This document shows positions 9,404 to 20,155 of a stretch of 64,000 bases of DNA, piece after piece. Position numbers and translations under genes: made by a program. The notes below the pieces were generated by a model, which was not told where the DNA came from, did not search any database, and saw only the letters and a program-made list of their open reading frames with translations. The stretch's first letter is position 1. The number at the start of each line of letters is the position of its first letter. The DNA is taken from the NCBI RefSeq assembly GCF_947488715.1, contig NZ_CANLAG010000004.1, positions 248,001 through 312,000 on the forward strand, read 5' to 3'. The stretch comes from an uncultured Tateyamaria sp. (GTDB lineage Bacteria; Pseudomonadota; Alphaproteobacteria; Rhodobacterales; Rhodobacteraceae).

Positions 9404-9891
9404 CGCCCGGACGGACGCGTATTACGCCGCGTAGAACAGTGCGACGGACTATCACCGCGCGCACAGCAACCCCGGAGGGAGGAGCTCGGACCTGGCGACA
9501 GGAATGGGTCCGGGGTTGCGCTACGCTGGCCGTCGTTTTCTGTGCCATCCCCGCGACAGCCCAGAACGTGCCCTCGGGCCAGGATCTGTCCCTGACCGAA
9601 GTGCTGATTGACGATGTGAGCGGTGAGGCGTGGCTGCGGTTCCGCTTTCTGGCACCGCAAATCTCGCGGCATTCCGGCACGGTGACCTACAGCGATGCCG
9701 AGGACGACTTTGCCCATCTGTGCGATGCCGTTGCGCGTCCCTATCTGCTGGAACATGCGCTGGCGGCTGACGTGATTGCCATCACTCTGATGGACCGTGC
9801 CGTACCATTTGGTCAGGCAGACCCGGACGCCACGCAATTCATCGAAGTGTTCAGAATTGAGAACGACGCTTGCGTCTGGGAGCTGCTCTAA
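9400..9891 (+). CDS. DUF6497 family exported protein
   Basis: A 163-residue protein with an unusually long Arg-rich N-terminus (about 27 residues, several RT/RR pairs) before a hydrophobic core CATLAVVFCAIPATAQ that looks like a signal peptide ending at about residue 50. The mature part (VPSGQDLSLTEVLIDD to the end) matches the DUF6497 pattern including SDAEDDFAHLCDAVARPYL and AVPFGQADPDATQFIEVF. I know of no function for this family, which is common in Rhodobacteraceae. Its start overlaps the cupin stop by ATGA. The true start may lie downstream of the Arg-rich stretch. Confidence 0.75.
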   Translation: MTPGRTRITPRRTVRRTITARTATPEGGARTWRQEWVRGCATLAVVFCAIPATAQNVPSGQDLSLTEVLIDDVSGEAWLRFRFLAPQISRHSGTVTYSDAEDDFAHLCDAVARPYLLEHALAADVIAITLMDRAVPFGQADPDATQFIEVFRIENDACVWELL

Positions 9892-10081
9892 TGCCTGTTG
9901 ATGCCATTCATGCGGGATGGGCCGCTGATGCTTTGCGGCCACAACCCGCGCAAGCCTTTGCTGTGCCGTTTCTTTTGGCGCTGAAATCACGTATACGGTC
10001 GCCGAGGGGTCCCCAAGACCGCCTTACCTCGCAGCGGGCGTGCGGTGACGTGCGTCAATTTGTTGACTACAGGAGAGACAG

Positions 10082-10228
10082 ATGTCGAAGAGCATCAAAG
10101 TATTGGGCATGGTTAGCCTCATGGTTCTGGTTGCCGCGTGCGGCCGCAACAACAACAACGAAGAGTTCGTGGTTGTTGAGCCCGAGCCCATCAGCCAAGA
10201 GCCTGTCCACACGGGCAAGTTCAAATAA
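10082..10228 (+). CDS. Very small lipoprotein in the pcc locus
   Basis: A 48-residue protein with a lipoprotein signal: positive start, hydrophobic core VLGMVSLMVLVAAC with the lipobox Cys at residue 20. The mature part is only 28 residues, with a poly-Asn patch (NNNN) and acidic EEF/EPEP stretches. A good ribosome site (AGGAGAGAC) stands 7-8 bases before the ATG. Function unknown. It follows a 190-base non-coding gap after DUF6497, so it may be a separate transcript. Confidence 0.72.
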   Translation: MSKSIKVLGMVSLMVLVAACGRNNNNEEFVVVEPEPISQEPVHTGKFK

Positions 10229-10233
10229 TTCGA

Positions 10234-10259
10234 CAGGGCGGGCCGCAAGGCCCGTCCTG
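10234..10259 (+). terminator. GC-rich hairpin after the small lipoprotein
   Basis: Arms CAGGGCGGGCC (10234-10244) and GGCCCGTCCTG (10249-10259) pair over 11 positions, one of them G-T, with a GCAA loop, 5 bases after the lipoprotein stop. No T-run follows, so termination would be weak or Rho-assisted; it may instead stabilise the upstream message. Confidence 0.45.
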
Positions 10260-10285
10260 ACACCCCCATCCGCGGGGGGCAGCGC

Positions 10286-10645
10286 ATGCTGAAACATCGC
10301 GGTTTTCCGGGTCGTTTGACCGGAACAGATTTCCAATTCACCATTCGCAGGCCAAACCCCAAAGGTGTCACGCCGTTGACTCGTCGGGAGCGTTTTGCCG
10401 ATCGCCGCCCGCCCGACAAACGTGCGGATGCCGCTTTTATGGCGGCCTTGTGGGCGCAATTCGGTGACGCACCTTTTGAGCGTGGCAATCTGGATGCCGG
10501 GCGCTTGTCCTGGCTGTTCGAGCGCGAGGTCAAGCCCGCCACTGATCCCTTTGACCCCGCCGATTACGAGGCGCTGCTGGTCATTGACGAAGCCGTGGCG
10601 CGCGCGTCCTTTCCCGATGCCTTTGCGGACGGATGGGAGGCATGA
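10286..10645 (+). CDS. Conserved hypothetical protein between pccB and pccA
   Basis: A 119-residue, charged, probably cytosolic protein: Arg/Pro-rich first half (FTIRRPNPKGVTPLTRRERFADRR) and a helical second half with DADRLSW-like and DPADYEALLVIDEAVARASFPDAF segments. No signal peptide or membrane segment. The family recurs next to pccA in roseobacters as far as I recall, but has no assigned role. The start lacks a clear purine-rich site other than a GGGGGG stretch. Confidence 0.65.
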   Translation: MLKHRGFPGRLTGTDFQFTIRRPNPKGVTPLTRRERFADRRPPDKRADAAFMAALWAQFGDAPFERGNLDAGRLSWLFEREVKPATDPFDPADYEALLVIDEAVARASFPDAFADGWEA

Positions 10646-11009
10646 TGGCCACAGCTTTCGGCGCAAACCTGCCAACGGATTCCCGGATTTGGCGAATGTC
10701 GGCTCATTTTTCGCGTCGCATGATGCGGCCCTATGCAGCACCGACAGATCTGTGCGAGCGTCAGTCCATGGCGGCGGTTCCCCAGGTTTACACCGCCGCT
10801 GTGTACCATTTCCGTACCCCTTCCCCTGGTGGGCAGCATGTGTCGCAAGGCGCATCGCTGCTCACCAATTTTTTTGTTGCAAGCCAACAGCCTGCGGCGT
10901 TTGTTTCAGCGCGTCACGCGATTGCGAATGTATGTTGCAGGGTCCCCCCCTTGGTTTTGGAACAACCGGTTCCCAACTGTTCTGCAGAGAACAGAAAGGA
11001 CCCAAACAC
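10646..11009. other. Intergenic region without a recognisable gene
   Basis: Open frames cross this stretch but none has a credible ribosome site, homology or codon pattern. The right end holds the ribosome site AGAAAGGA (10993-11000) of the next lipoprotein gene and a C-rich patch (GGTCCCCCCC near 10941). No tRNA or strong hairpin was seen. Confidence 0.5.
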
Positions 11010-11219
11010 ATGTCTCTCAAATTTGCATCTGTGGCGCTTGCAGCCACCCTCGGACTGGCCGCATGCGGCGACACCATCGGCGAGCAGGCCCTGTCAGGCG
11101 CGGTTGTCGGCGCGGCAGGCACGGCGCTGTTCAACGGCGACGTGGGCACCGGCGCGGTGGTCGGTGCGGTCGGTGGCATCGCCTATTGCCAGATCTACGA
11201 CGGCGCGCGCTGCAACTGA
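11010..11219 (+). CDS. Small glycine-rich lipoprotein, first of a paralogous pair
   Basis: A 69-residue protein with the lipobox LAAC (Cys19) followed by GDTIGEQALSGAVVGAAG. The mature part is a Gly/Ala/Val-rich hydrophobic stretch like glycine-zipper outer-membrane lipoproteins, with two further Cys near the C-terminus (YCQIYDGARC) that could form a disulfide. An AGAAAGGA ribosome site stands 9 bases before the ATG. The gene 11352-11555 is a clear paralogue, so a local duplication occurred. Function unknown. Confidence 0.75.
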   Translation: MSLKFASVALAATLGLAACGDTIGEQALSGAVVGAAGTALFNGDVGTGAVVGAVGGIAYCQIYDGARCN

Positions 11220-11351
11220 TCGTCGGCAAGGCTGCGCCGGTTGGTCCCCATTTCGGCGACCGATTGCGCAGCCTGCGGGCGGACGGATGGAACCATTGAT
11301 CTTTGAATGCGTTGTTCGCAAGACAAACGTGACACATTCAGGAGATCAGTC

Positions 11352-11555
11352 ATGCGGAAAAAGACACTTATCAGCGCGACCGTTGTCATGCTTGGCCTCG
11401 CGGCCTGTGGCGACACGGTGGGTGAACAGGCCGTCATCGGTGGCGCGGTTGGTGCAGGTGCCGCCGCAGTCACAAGCGGCAGCGTCATCACAGGTGCTGC
11501 GGTCGGGGCGGCTGGCAACGTGCTGGCCTGCGAACTCGACATCGCAAACTGCTGA
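11352..11555 (+). CDS. Small glycine-rich lipoprotein, second of the pair
   Basis: A 67-residue protein with the same plan as the gene at 11010: lipobox LAAC (Cys19), GDTVGEQAVIGGAVGAGAAA, a glycine-zipper-like hydrophobic stretch and a C-terminal Cys pair (ACELDIANC). The two share the CGDTxGEQA start of the mature chain. AGGAG at 11340-11344 is a strong ribosome site. An inverted repeat (GGCCCGGA/TCCGGGCC, 11566-11583) follows the stop and may end the transcript. Function unknown. Confidence 0.77.
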   Translation: MRKKTLISATVVMLGLAACGDTVGEQAVIGGAVGAGAAAVTSGSVITGAAVGAAGNVLACELDIANC

Positions 11556-11565
11556 TCTGACATTC

Positions 11566-11583
11566 GGCCCGGACATCCGGGCC
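11566..11583 (+). terminator. Short GC hairpin after the lipoprotein pair
   Basis: Perfect 8-bp arms GGCCCGGA and TCCGGGCC with a 2-base spacer, 10 bases past the stop. No T-run follows, so terminator function is uncertain. Confidence 0.4.
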
Positions 11584-11660
11584 CCCAATTCATTGCAACG
11601 CCGTTGCGCCCTCGGGTGCAGCGGCGTTTTGCGTCTGACGACTCAACCAAGTGAGGCCCC

Positions 11661-13682
11661 ATGTTCAAGAAACTGCTGATTGCCAACCGGGGCGAAATTG
11701 CCTGCCGTGTGATCAAGACCGCGCGCAAGATGGGGATACCCACCGTTGCGATTTATTCGGATGCGGACGCCAAGGCGTTGCATGTGCAAATGGCTGATGA
11801 GGCGGTGCACATCGGCCCGCCCCCTGCCAACCAGTCCTATATCGTCATCGACAAGGTGATGGAGGCGATCAAGTCCAGCGGCGCGGAAGCCGTACACCCC
11901 GGTTATGGCTTTCTGTCCGAAAACGCCAAGTTTGCCGAAGCGTTGGACGCCGCCGGTGTCGCCTTTGTCGGCCCGCCCAAGGGCGCGATCGAGAGCATGG
12001 GCGACAAGATCACGTCCAAGAAAATCGCCCAAGAAGCCAATGTGTCCACCGTGCCCGGCTATATGGGGCTGATCGAGGACGCGGACGAGGCGGTCAAGAT
12101 CTCGAACGAGATCGGCTATCCGGTAATGCTCAAGGCCTCTGCCGGTGGCGGCGGCAAGGGCATGCGCATCGCGTGGAACGACGCCGAGGCGCGCGAAGGG
12201 TTTCAAAGTTCCAAGAACGAGGCGGCCAATTCCTTTGGCGACGACCGGATTTTCATCGAAAAATTCGTGACCCAGCCGCGCCACATCGAGATCCAGGTGC
12301 TGTGTGACACCCATGGCAACGGCATCTATCTGGGCGAACGCGAATGTTCGATCCAGCGCCGCAACCAGAAGGTCGTCGAAGAGGCCCCCAGCCCGTTCCT
12401 GGACGAGGCCACGCGCCGCGCCATGGGCGAACAGTCCGTCGCTCTGGCCAAGGCCGTGGGCTATGCCAGCGCGGGCACGGTTGAATTCATTGTGGACGGG
12501 GACAAGAATTTCTACTTCCTCGAGATGAACACGCGCCTTCAGGTGGAACACCCGGTGACCGAGCTGATCACCGGCGTGGACCTTGTGGAACAGATGATCC
12601 GCGTCGCCGCCGGTGAGCCGCTGAGCATCACCCAGGACGATGTGAAACTGAACGGCTGGGCCATCGAAAACCGGCTTTATGCCGAGGACCCATATCGCGG
12701 GTTCCTGCCGTCCATTGGGCGTCTGACCCGCTATCGCCCCCCCGCCGAGACGGCCAGCTATACCCCCGGCGTCGTGCCCGACGACATCGTGGTGCGCAAC
12801 GACACCGGCGTCTACGAGGGCGGCGAGATCAGCATGTATTACGACCCAATGATCGCGAAGCTGTGCACATGGGGCCCCGACCGCGCCACGGCAATCGAGG
12901 CGATGCGCGTAGCACTCGACAGTTTTGAGGTCGAGGGCATTGGTCACAACCTGCCATTCCTCAGCGCGGTCATGGATCACCCGAAATTCGTAAGCGGTGA
13001 TATGACCACCGCCTTTATCGAAGAAGAATATCCCGACGGTTTCGAAGGGGTGACGCTGGCCGATGGCGAACTGGCCCGTGTGGCGGCGGCCTGTGCCGCG
13101 ATGCACCGCGTTGCGGAAATTCGCCGCGCCCGTGTGTCGGGCCGCATGGACAACCACGAACGGAAGGTTGGCACCGATTGGAATGTCACGGTGCAGGGGC
13201 AATCCTTTGATGTGACAATTGACGCCGACCACGACGGCGCAACCGTGCATTTCGGCGACGACCGCGCGCTGCGCGTGTCAGGGGCTTGGACGCCCGGCGA
13301 TCAACTGGCCGAGATGACGGTCGATGGTGCGCCGCTGGTGCTCAAGGTCGGCAAGATATCGGGCGGCTTCCGCATCCGCACCCGCGGGGCAGACACCAAG
13401 GTGCATGTGCGCACCCCGCGTCAGGCCGAACTGGCCCGCCTGATGCCCGAAAAGACGCCGCCGGACACGTCCAAGATGCTGCTTTGCCCGATGCCGGGTC
13501 TGGTCGTGAAAATCGACGTTTCCGAAGGCGACGATGTGCAAGAGGGCCAGGCGCTCTGCACCATCGAAGCGATGAAGATGGAGAACATCCTGCGCGCCGA
13601 GAAAAAGGGCGTGGTGTCCAAGATCAACGCCGGTGCGGGTGACAGCCTGGCCGTCGACGATGTGATCATGGAATTCGAGTGA
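11661..13682 (+). CDS. pccA: Propionyl-CoA carboxylase, alpha (biotin carboxylase/carrier) subunit
   Basis: Carboxylates its own biotin with ATP and bicarbonate and delivers it to PccB. The 673-residue chain has the biotin carboxylase N domain (LLIANRGEIACRVI), the ATP-grasp P-loop SAGGGGKGMR, the catalytic EMNTRLQVEHPVTE near residue 288, a linker BT domain and the biotinyl domain with EAMKMEN, whose Lys639 is 35 residues from the C-terminus as usual. Length and order match PccA. It is separated from pccB by about 3.9 kb of small genes, so the two subunits are probably made from one long or two coordinated transcripts. Confidence 0.96.
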   Translation: MFKKLLIANRGEIACRVIKTARKMGIPTVAIYSDADAKALHVQMADEAVHIGPPPANQSYIVIDKVMEAIKSSGAEAVHPGYGFLSENAKFAEALDAAGVAFVGPPKGAIESMGDKITSKKIAQEANVSTVPGYMGLIEDADEAVKISNEIGYPVMLKASAGGGGKGMRIAWNDAEAREGFQSSKNEAANSFGDDRIFIEKFVTQPRHIEIQVLCDTHGNGIYLGERECSIQRRNQKVVEEAPSPFLDEATRRAMGEQSVALAKAVGYASAGTVEFIVDGDKNFYFLEMNTRLQVEHPVTELITGVDLVEQMIRVAAGEPLSITQDDVKLNGWAIENRLYAEDPYRGFLPSIGRLTRYRPPAETASYTPGVVPDDIVVRNDTGVYEGGEISMYYDPMIAKLCTWGPDRATAIEAMRVALDSFEVEGIGHNLPFLSAVMDHPKFVSGDMTTAFIEEEYPDGFEGVTLADGELARVAAACAAMHRVAEIRRARVSGRMDNHERKVGTDWNVTVQGQSFDVTIDADHDGATVHFGDDRALRVSGAWTPGDQLAEMTVDGAPLVLKVGKISGGFRIRTRGADTKVHVRTPRQAELARLMPEKTPPDTSKMLLCPMPGLVVKIDVSEGDDVQEGQALCTIEAMKMENILRAEKKGVVSKINAGAGDSLAVDDVIMEFE

Positions 13683-13749
13683 CGTTTGCGGCGGGAATAT
13701 GTGTGACGCGGGCAAAGGTGGCGCCGCAAGGCGTGCCTGTGCCGCGCGG

Positions 13750-14199
13750 TCAGCCCTTCCCGTCGCGGCGTTCGCGGATTTCGCGTTGCCGCATTGGCAT
13801 TTTGTCGATGGTCCGGCTCAACTCGCGGACGTCCCATGGAAACGGTTTGCGCAGCTTCACGCCGCCATCTTTGCCGATGAGCACCAACATAAAGCCGCGT
13901 GGCCGTAGTTTCAGGCGCAGGTCAGAATTGGCCGACGGGTCGGTGTCCGTCAAAACGACCACGTCCCGCTCTGCCAGTTCGGCGGCGCGGTCTGCCAGCA
14001 AGTCCATTTGCTGCGAAAAGCTGGGGTCGTTCGGGCTGTCTGCAAAGACGATGATTGGGCGCTTTTCCCAGACGAATTCACTCAAATCTGACACATCTTG
14101 TTCCAGGAAAATGGTGCTTGGGGCCGTTGTGTCGCCTTCGGCGGCTGCAAGCGAACCCCCCAAAAGTCCCGCGAAAACAATAGGTAGTACGTGTTTCAT
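13750..14199 (-). CDS. DUF4174 exported protein
   Basis: A 149-residue protein with a signal peptide (MKHVLPIVFAGLLGGSLAAA) and a DUF4174 domain: FVWEKRPIIVFADSPNDPSF, RDVVVLTDTDPSAN, GFMLVLIGKDGGVKLRKPFPWDVRELSRTIDKMPMRQ. The fold resembles thioredoxin-like proteins but the redox Cys pair is absent. ATG 14199 has a GGAGACC ribosome site; the frame extends upstream but without a plausible start. It is the only minus-strand gene inside the pcc region. Biological role unknown. Confidence 0.82.
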   Translation of the reverse strand: MKHVLPIVFAGLLGGSLAAAEGDTTAPSTIFLEQDVSDLSEFVWEKRPIIVFADSPNDPSFSQQMDLLADRAAELAERDVVVLTDTDPSANSDLRLKLRPRGFMLVLIGKDGGVKLRKPFPWDVRELSRTIDKMPMRQREIRERRDGKG

Positions 14200-15245
14200 A
14201 TGGTCTCCTGTTGGGATCAATGTAGCGGCTTTTTTTGCGATTGCGACGGGCAGTGACATCAATTTTAGCTTTAATCCCTCTGCAAGCCCTGCTGTGCGAG
14301 CCTCCGGCGCGAACACAATGGGCGGCTTCGCCAGAAAGGCAGGGATGAAGGTCATTTTGCACATCGGGGCGCACCGCACCGGCACCACCAGTTTTCAGAT
14401 GTATATGCGCCGCGAGGCGGCGGGCTTGCAGGGGCAGGGCATTGGGTTTTGGGGACCCGCCCGGACGCGCAAGGGGCTCTTTGCCGGGATACAACCCGTG
14501 CCCGGTCTGGGCGCAACTGCGGCGCAGCGGGCGCGGGGCCGCATCCTGCTACAGATGGATCGCGCGGCGCAAAACGGTGTCGGCACGCTGGTGGTCAGCG
14601 ACGAAAACATGATGGGTTCGGTGCGTCGCAACCTGCGGGCACGTGCGCTTTACCCGGATGTGGGCGAACGGCTGGCGCGTTATGTCGGTGCCTTTGACGG
14701 GCGTATCGACACGGTGATCCTGTCCGTGCGCGCGCTGGATCATTTCTGGGCGTCCACCGCCGCTTATGGCGTGTCGCGTGGTCACGGGGTGCCTGATGCA
14801 CATGGTGCGATGCAGATTGCCATGGGCGCGCGGACATGGCGGGACGTGGTGCAGGATGTCGCCTGCGCGGCACCGGGTGCGCGTATCGTTGTGGCCCCGT
14901 TCGAGACATCTGCGGCCCGCCCTGACACAATGCTCGCCATCGGCACGGGCGTGTCCGTCCCGGTGGACCGGACGCCCGACCGCCTGAACAAGGCCCCCGG
15001 CCCGGACGCTTTGCGCAGTATTCTGATGGACCGCGGCGAAGACCCTGAACAGATCGCACGCGGCACTGGCCGTTGGACACCCTTCGATATCTCGGCCCGC
15101 GCGATGCTGCGCGAGGCCTATGCCGATGACATGCTGTGGCTCGTGGCCGGAGCAGATGGATTGGCAAACCTGACAGAGGATTTGGACCATGCACGCGCGG
15201 GGCAAACCCCGCCATATGGCCCACGGACAAGAGGACACCCACCAC

Positions 15246-17372
<2,127 letters not shown>

Positions 17373-17382
17373 CAGCAACAAA

Positions 17383-17416
17383 AAAGGCCGCCAGAGTTGG
17401 CGGCCTTTCTCTTTTT
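17383..17416 (+). terminator. Rho-independent terminator of the pcc/mutase operon
   Basis: Perfect 10-bp stem AAAGGCCGCC (17383-17392) and GGCGGCCTTT (17399-17408), loop AGAGTT, then CTCTTTTTG. The A-run on the left also gives a T-run in the other direction, so it may serve the convergent gene at 17430 as well. Confidence 0.9.
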
Positions 17417-17429
17417 GCGTGACGCCTGA

Positions 17430-18089
17430 TCAGTTGCGCGAGGGGAAAATCCCTTGCAGCGCGATACAGGTGCTGACGGTCACAAACGGGTTCTGGATCG
17501 AGAACGCCAAGTTGGCTGTTGAGTTGTTACCGATCATGTTCGGATGCATTGCCACATTCGGAGACAGGTTCGAATAGATGTTGATGTCCGGGTTGCTGTT
17601 GTTCGGATCGTTGAAGTCAGGCGTCGCCAAAGTGTCGCCACCAGGTCCGGCCGCATCCGCATAGCCACCGCCAGCGGACGTGTTTTTGTTCACAGCAAAC
17701 GCCGGGTGATTGTGTGCGGGCAGCTCGCTGGCGAACAGCGTTTTCGTAAACGTTCCACCACGTTGGCCGATCTGATAGGTCGGCAGGCCTGGGCCTGAGC
17801 CCAGGTTGAACATCATCCGGCCCCGTGTGTCGGGCAGAGCGAATGTCGTCCGTCCATCACCGCCGTAGATCGTTCCCAGCAACGAGAACAGGGCGCTGTT
17901 CTGAGCGATGGGCAGCAAAGCGCCATTGGTGTATGCCCATCCGCGAGGGCAAAAGTTGAAGCCGAAATGAGAAATCTGGCCAAGGAGCGGTTCAGCCTGC
18001 GCATGCGCTTTCTGCGGTGCAAAGCTGAGCGAGGCGGCGGCTGTGGCCGCGACAACCAGAGATGTTGTGAGTTTCAAGATTTTTTTCAT
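17430..18089 (-). CDS. Exported phage-tail-collar domain protein (Mdp-like)
   Basis: A 219-residue protein with a signal peptide (cleavage near KAHAQAEP) followed by a tail-collar module: GQISHFGFNFCPRGWAYTNG, ALFSLLGTIYGGDGRTTFALPDTRGR, then SELPAHNHPA, the usual histidine pair. The middle is Asn/Gly/Asp-rich (DFNDPNNSNPDINIYSN). Microcystin-dependent-like and tail-fibre proteins share this fold, but a secretion signal makes a cell-surface or extracellular role more likely than a phage tail. No phage genes are nearby. The AT-richer upstream stretch (18090-18353) probably holds its promoter. Confidence 0.8.
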   Translation of the reverse strand: MKKILKLTTSLVVAATAAASLSFAPQKAHAQAEPLLGQISHFGFNFCPRGWAYTNGALLPIAQNSALFSLLGTIYGGDGRTTFALPDTRGRMMFNLGSGPGLPTYQIGQRGGTFTKTLFASELPAHNHPAFAVNKNTSAGGGYADAAGPGGDTLATPDFNDPNNSNPDINIYSNLSPNVAMHPNMIGNNSTANLAFSIQNPFVTVSTCIALQGIFPSRN

Positions 18090-18353
18090 GAGGCGTGCCT
18101 TTCGTGCAGCGTGCCAAGGTATTGAGACCTTGTGTTCTTTTGAGTGGAGTTAAGCTTTGTAATCAATAAGTAAAAACACCTACATCTTGCGAGAGCGCCG
18201 GCGTACCTGTCAACATTTTTGACGGTCAACGGGTGTTTCGGGTGAATTAAATGTGCTTTCCATGGGGCCGGGGTTCTCAATCCTGGGTCGTTTTGCGATA
18301 CCTTCCCGGACTGGTTGTATTCCCTCATTGGACCGCATGAGCAGGAGCCGTTT

Positions 18354-18965
18354 ATGATTTTTGACCACCTTGTCGTTGGGGGATCTGACCTTGATGCGGC
18401 GCGTGCCTGTGTTGAAGATGCGCTTGGCGTGGCGATGCAGACCGGCGGTGCGCATGAGGTGTTTCAAACCCACAATGCGCTCATGGCGCTCGAGGATTGT
18501 TTGTACCTTGAGGCGATTGCACCCAATCCGGCCGTGCCTGCCCCGGTGCGTCCGCGGTGGTATGACCTGGACCGGTTTTCGGGCCCTGCGCGGCTGTCCA
18601 ATTGGGCCTGCGCAGTGCGGGACATGGATCAGGCGTTGGCCGATATGCCCGAGGGTGTTGGAGCGCCGGTCGAGGTGCGACGCGGCGACCTGAATTGGCG
18701 TATGGCCGTGTCAGAGGCGGGGACCACGCCGTTCGACAACCTGTGGCCCGCCTTGATCGAATGGCCCGAGGGTGTGCATCCTGCGGGCCTGTTGACACCG
18801 ACGGGTGTGCGCCTCAGACGGTTCACGATTGTGCATCCGCGCGGCACCGAGATGTCTCGGGCCTTGTATCACCACCTGACCGATGACCGCGTTGCCGTTG
18901 AGACCGGTGATACCCCCGCTTTGCACGCTGTGTTTGATACTCCGCACGGGGAGCGGGCGCTGTGA
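18354..18965 (+). CDS. VOC-superfamily (glyoxalase-like) protein
   Basis: A 203-residue protein with the Glyoxalase_3-like pattern: FDHLVVGGSDLDAARACVEDALGV at the N-terminus, HEVFQTHNALMAL and a C-terminal module. These proteins bind small ligands, often through a metal, but no enzyme activity can be assigned. ATG 18354 carries an AGGAG site at 18343-18347. Its stop overlaps the GTG start of the acetyltransferase gene (GTGA), so the pair is coupled. Confidence 0.78.
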   Translation: MIFDHLVVGGSDLDAARACVEDALGVAMQTGGAHEVFQTHNALMALEDCLYLEAIAPNPAVPAPVRPRWYDLDRFSGPARLSNWACAVRDMDQALADMPEGVGAPVEVRRGDLNWRMAVSEAGTTPFDNLWPALIEWPEGVHPAGLLTPTGVRLRRFTIVHPRGTEMSRALYHHLTDDRVAVETGDTPALHAVFDTPHGERAL

Positions 18966-19465
18966 TACGTCCCGCCGTTGCTGCGGACGCAAGCTGGATC
19001 GCGGACATCTGGAACGGCATCATCGCAGACACGCTTGTCACTTTTACCACCGTCCCCAAAACGCCGGACGCCGTGGCCGAGATGATCGCGGAACAGACCG
19101 TGTTGGTGGCCGACACCCAGGCGGGGTTTGCAACCTTTGGCCCGTTTCGGTCCGGTCCCGGCTATGCCGCAACTGTAGAGCACACTGTTCTATTGTCGCG
19201 GGCGGCGCGTGGTCAGGGCATCGGCACCGCGCTGATGCAGGGCCTGATCACCGAGGCGCAGGCCGCCGGACACCGCGTGATGGTGGCCGCCATCAGCGGT
19301 GAAAATCCCCCTGCGGTCGCCTTTCACGCGGCACTGGGGTTTCAGATGGTGGCGCACATGCCCCAGGTCGGGCGCAAATCTGGCCGGTGGCTCGACCTGA
19401 TCCTCATGCAAAAGGTGCTGACCGGGGTGCATGATGGTGATGCGTTGCCCGCTGATCGGGTATAG
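18962..19465 (+). CDS. GNAT acetyltransferase, phosphinothricin-acetyltransferase-like
   Basis: A 167-residue N-acetyltransferase with the acetyl-CoA loop RGQGIGTALM and the C-terminal GFQMVAHMPQVGRKSGRWLDL motif found in the Pat/Bar subgroup, which acetylates phosphinothricin, methionine sulfoximine or related amino acids. The GTG start overlaps the VOC gene stop. True substrate unknown; housekeeping detoxification is the common assumption for this subgroup. Confidence 0.83.
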   Translation: MIRPAVAADASWIADIWNGIIADTLVTFTTVPKTPDAVAEMIAEQTVLVADTQAGFATFGPFRSGPGYAATVEHTVLLSRAARGQGIGTALMQGLITEAQAAGHRVMVAAISGENPPAVAFHAALGFQMVAHMPQVGRKSGRWLDLILMQKVLTGVHDGDALPADRV

Positions 19466-19474
19466 GCTGCGCGT

Positions 19475-20155
19475 ATGAGCCTTTGGTCCCGCATATCTGA
19501 CGCCCTCGCGGCGCTGTCCTCTGGCGAGGGGTTGGCCGCAGTATTTGACAAACTGCGCGCCCCGCCCGAGCGCAGCGTGGCCTTTGCCATTGCCGTGATC
19601 GCGCTGGGGGCCAAGATGGCCAAGGCCGACGGACATGTGACGCGCGACGAGGTCACCGCCTTTCGCGAGGTGTTCCACATCGCCGCAAAGGACGAGGCGG
19701 GTGCCGCGCGTGTGTTCAACCTGGCGCGCACTGACGTTGCGGGTTTCGAGGACTACGCCACCCGCATCCACGCCATGTTCGCCAGCCAGCCCGAGACGTT
19801 GACGGACCTGCTTGAGGGGTTGTTTCATATCGCGATGGCGGACGGGTTTTATCACCCGAACGAAGACGCATTTCTGGAAGAAGTCTCGCATATCTTTGCG
19901 ATTTCCGACAGTGATTTCAAAGCGTTGCGGGCGCGGTTTGTACCGGACGCGGTGCCCGATCCCTACAGCGTTCTGGGTGTGGCATCGGATATGGATCTGG
20001 CGGACATCCGCACCGCCTGGCGCAAGCTGGTGCGCGAAAACCACCCCGACGCAATGATGGCGCGCGGCGTTCCCGAAGAGGCTGTGCGTCTGGCCGAAAA
20101 GCGGATGATCGACATCAATCGCGCGTGGGAAGACATCCAGAGCGAACGCGGCTGA
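19475..20155 (+). CDS. TerB-DnaJ (DjlA-like) co-chaperone
   Basis: A 226-residue protein with a TerB-like helical domain (residues about 35-150; GAKMAKADGHVTRDEV and IAMADGFYHPNED are its acidic metal-binding motifs) and a C-terminal J domain (DPYSVLGV to RAWEDIQ) carrying the HPD tripeptide in ENHPDAM. Unlike E. coli DjlA it has no N-terminal membrane segment. It likely stimulates DnaK on unknown clients. Its stop overlaps the next start (TGATG). Confidence 0.87.
   Translation: MSLWSRISDALAALSSGEGLAAVFDKLRAPPERSVAFAIAVIALGAKMAKADGHVTRDEVTAFREVFHIAAKDEAGAARVFNLARTDVAGFEDYATRIHAMFASQPETLTDLLEGLFHIAMADGFYHPNEDAFLEEVSHIFAISDSDFKALRARFVPDAVPDPYSVLGVASDMDLADIRTAWRKLVRENHPDAMMARGVPEEAVRLAEKRMIDINRAWEDIQSERG

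Noticed and set aside
9891-10292. Open frame starting ATG 9891, directly after the DUF6497 stop (TAATG)
   Set aside because: It runs through the 48-residue lipoprotein gene in another frame, has no recognisable domain, and the lipoprotein has the better ribosome site.
13679-14344. Long open extension upstream of the sulfotransferase-like gene
   Set aside because: It lies antisense to the DUF4174 gene, which has a clear signal peptide and ribosome site; the P-loop start at 14345 fits the family.
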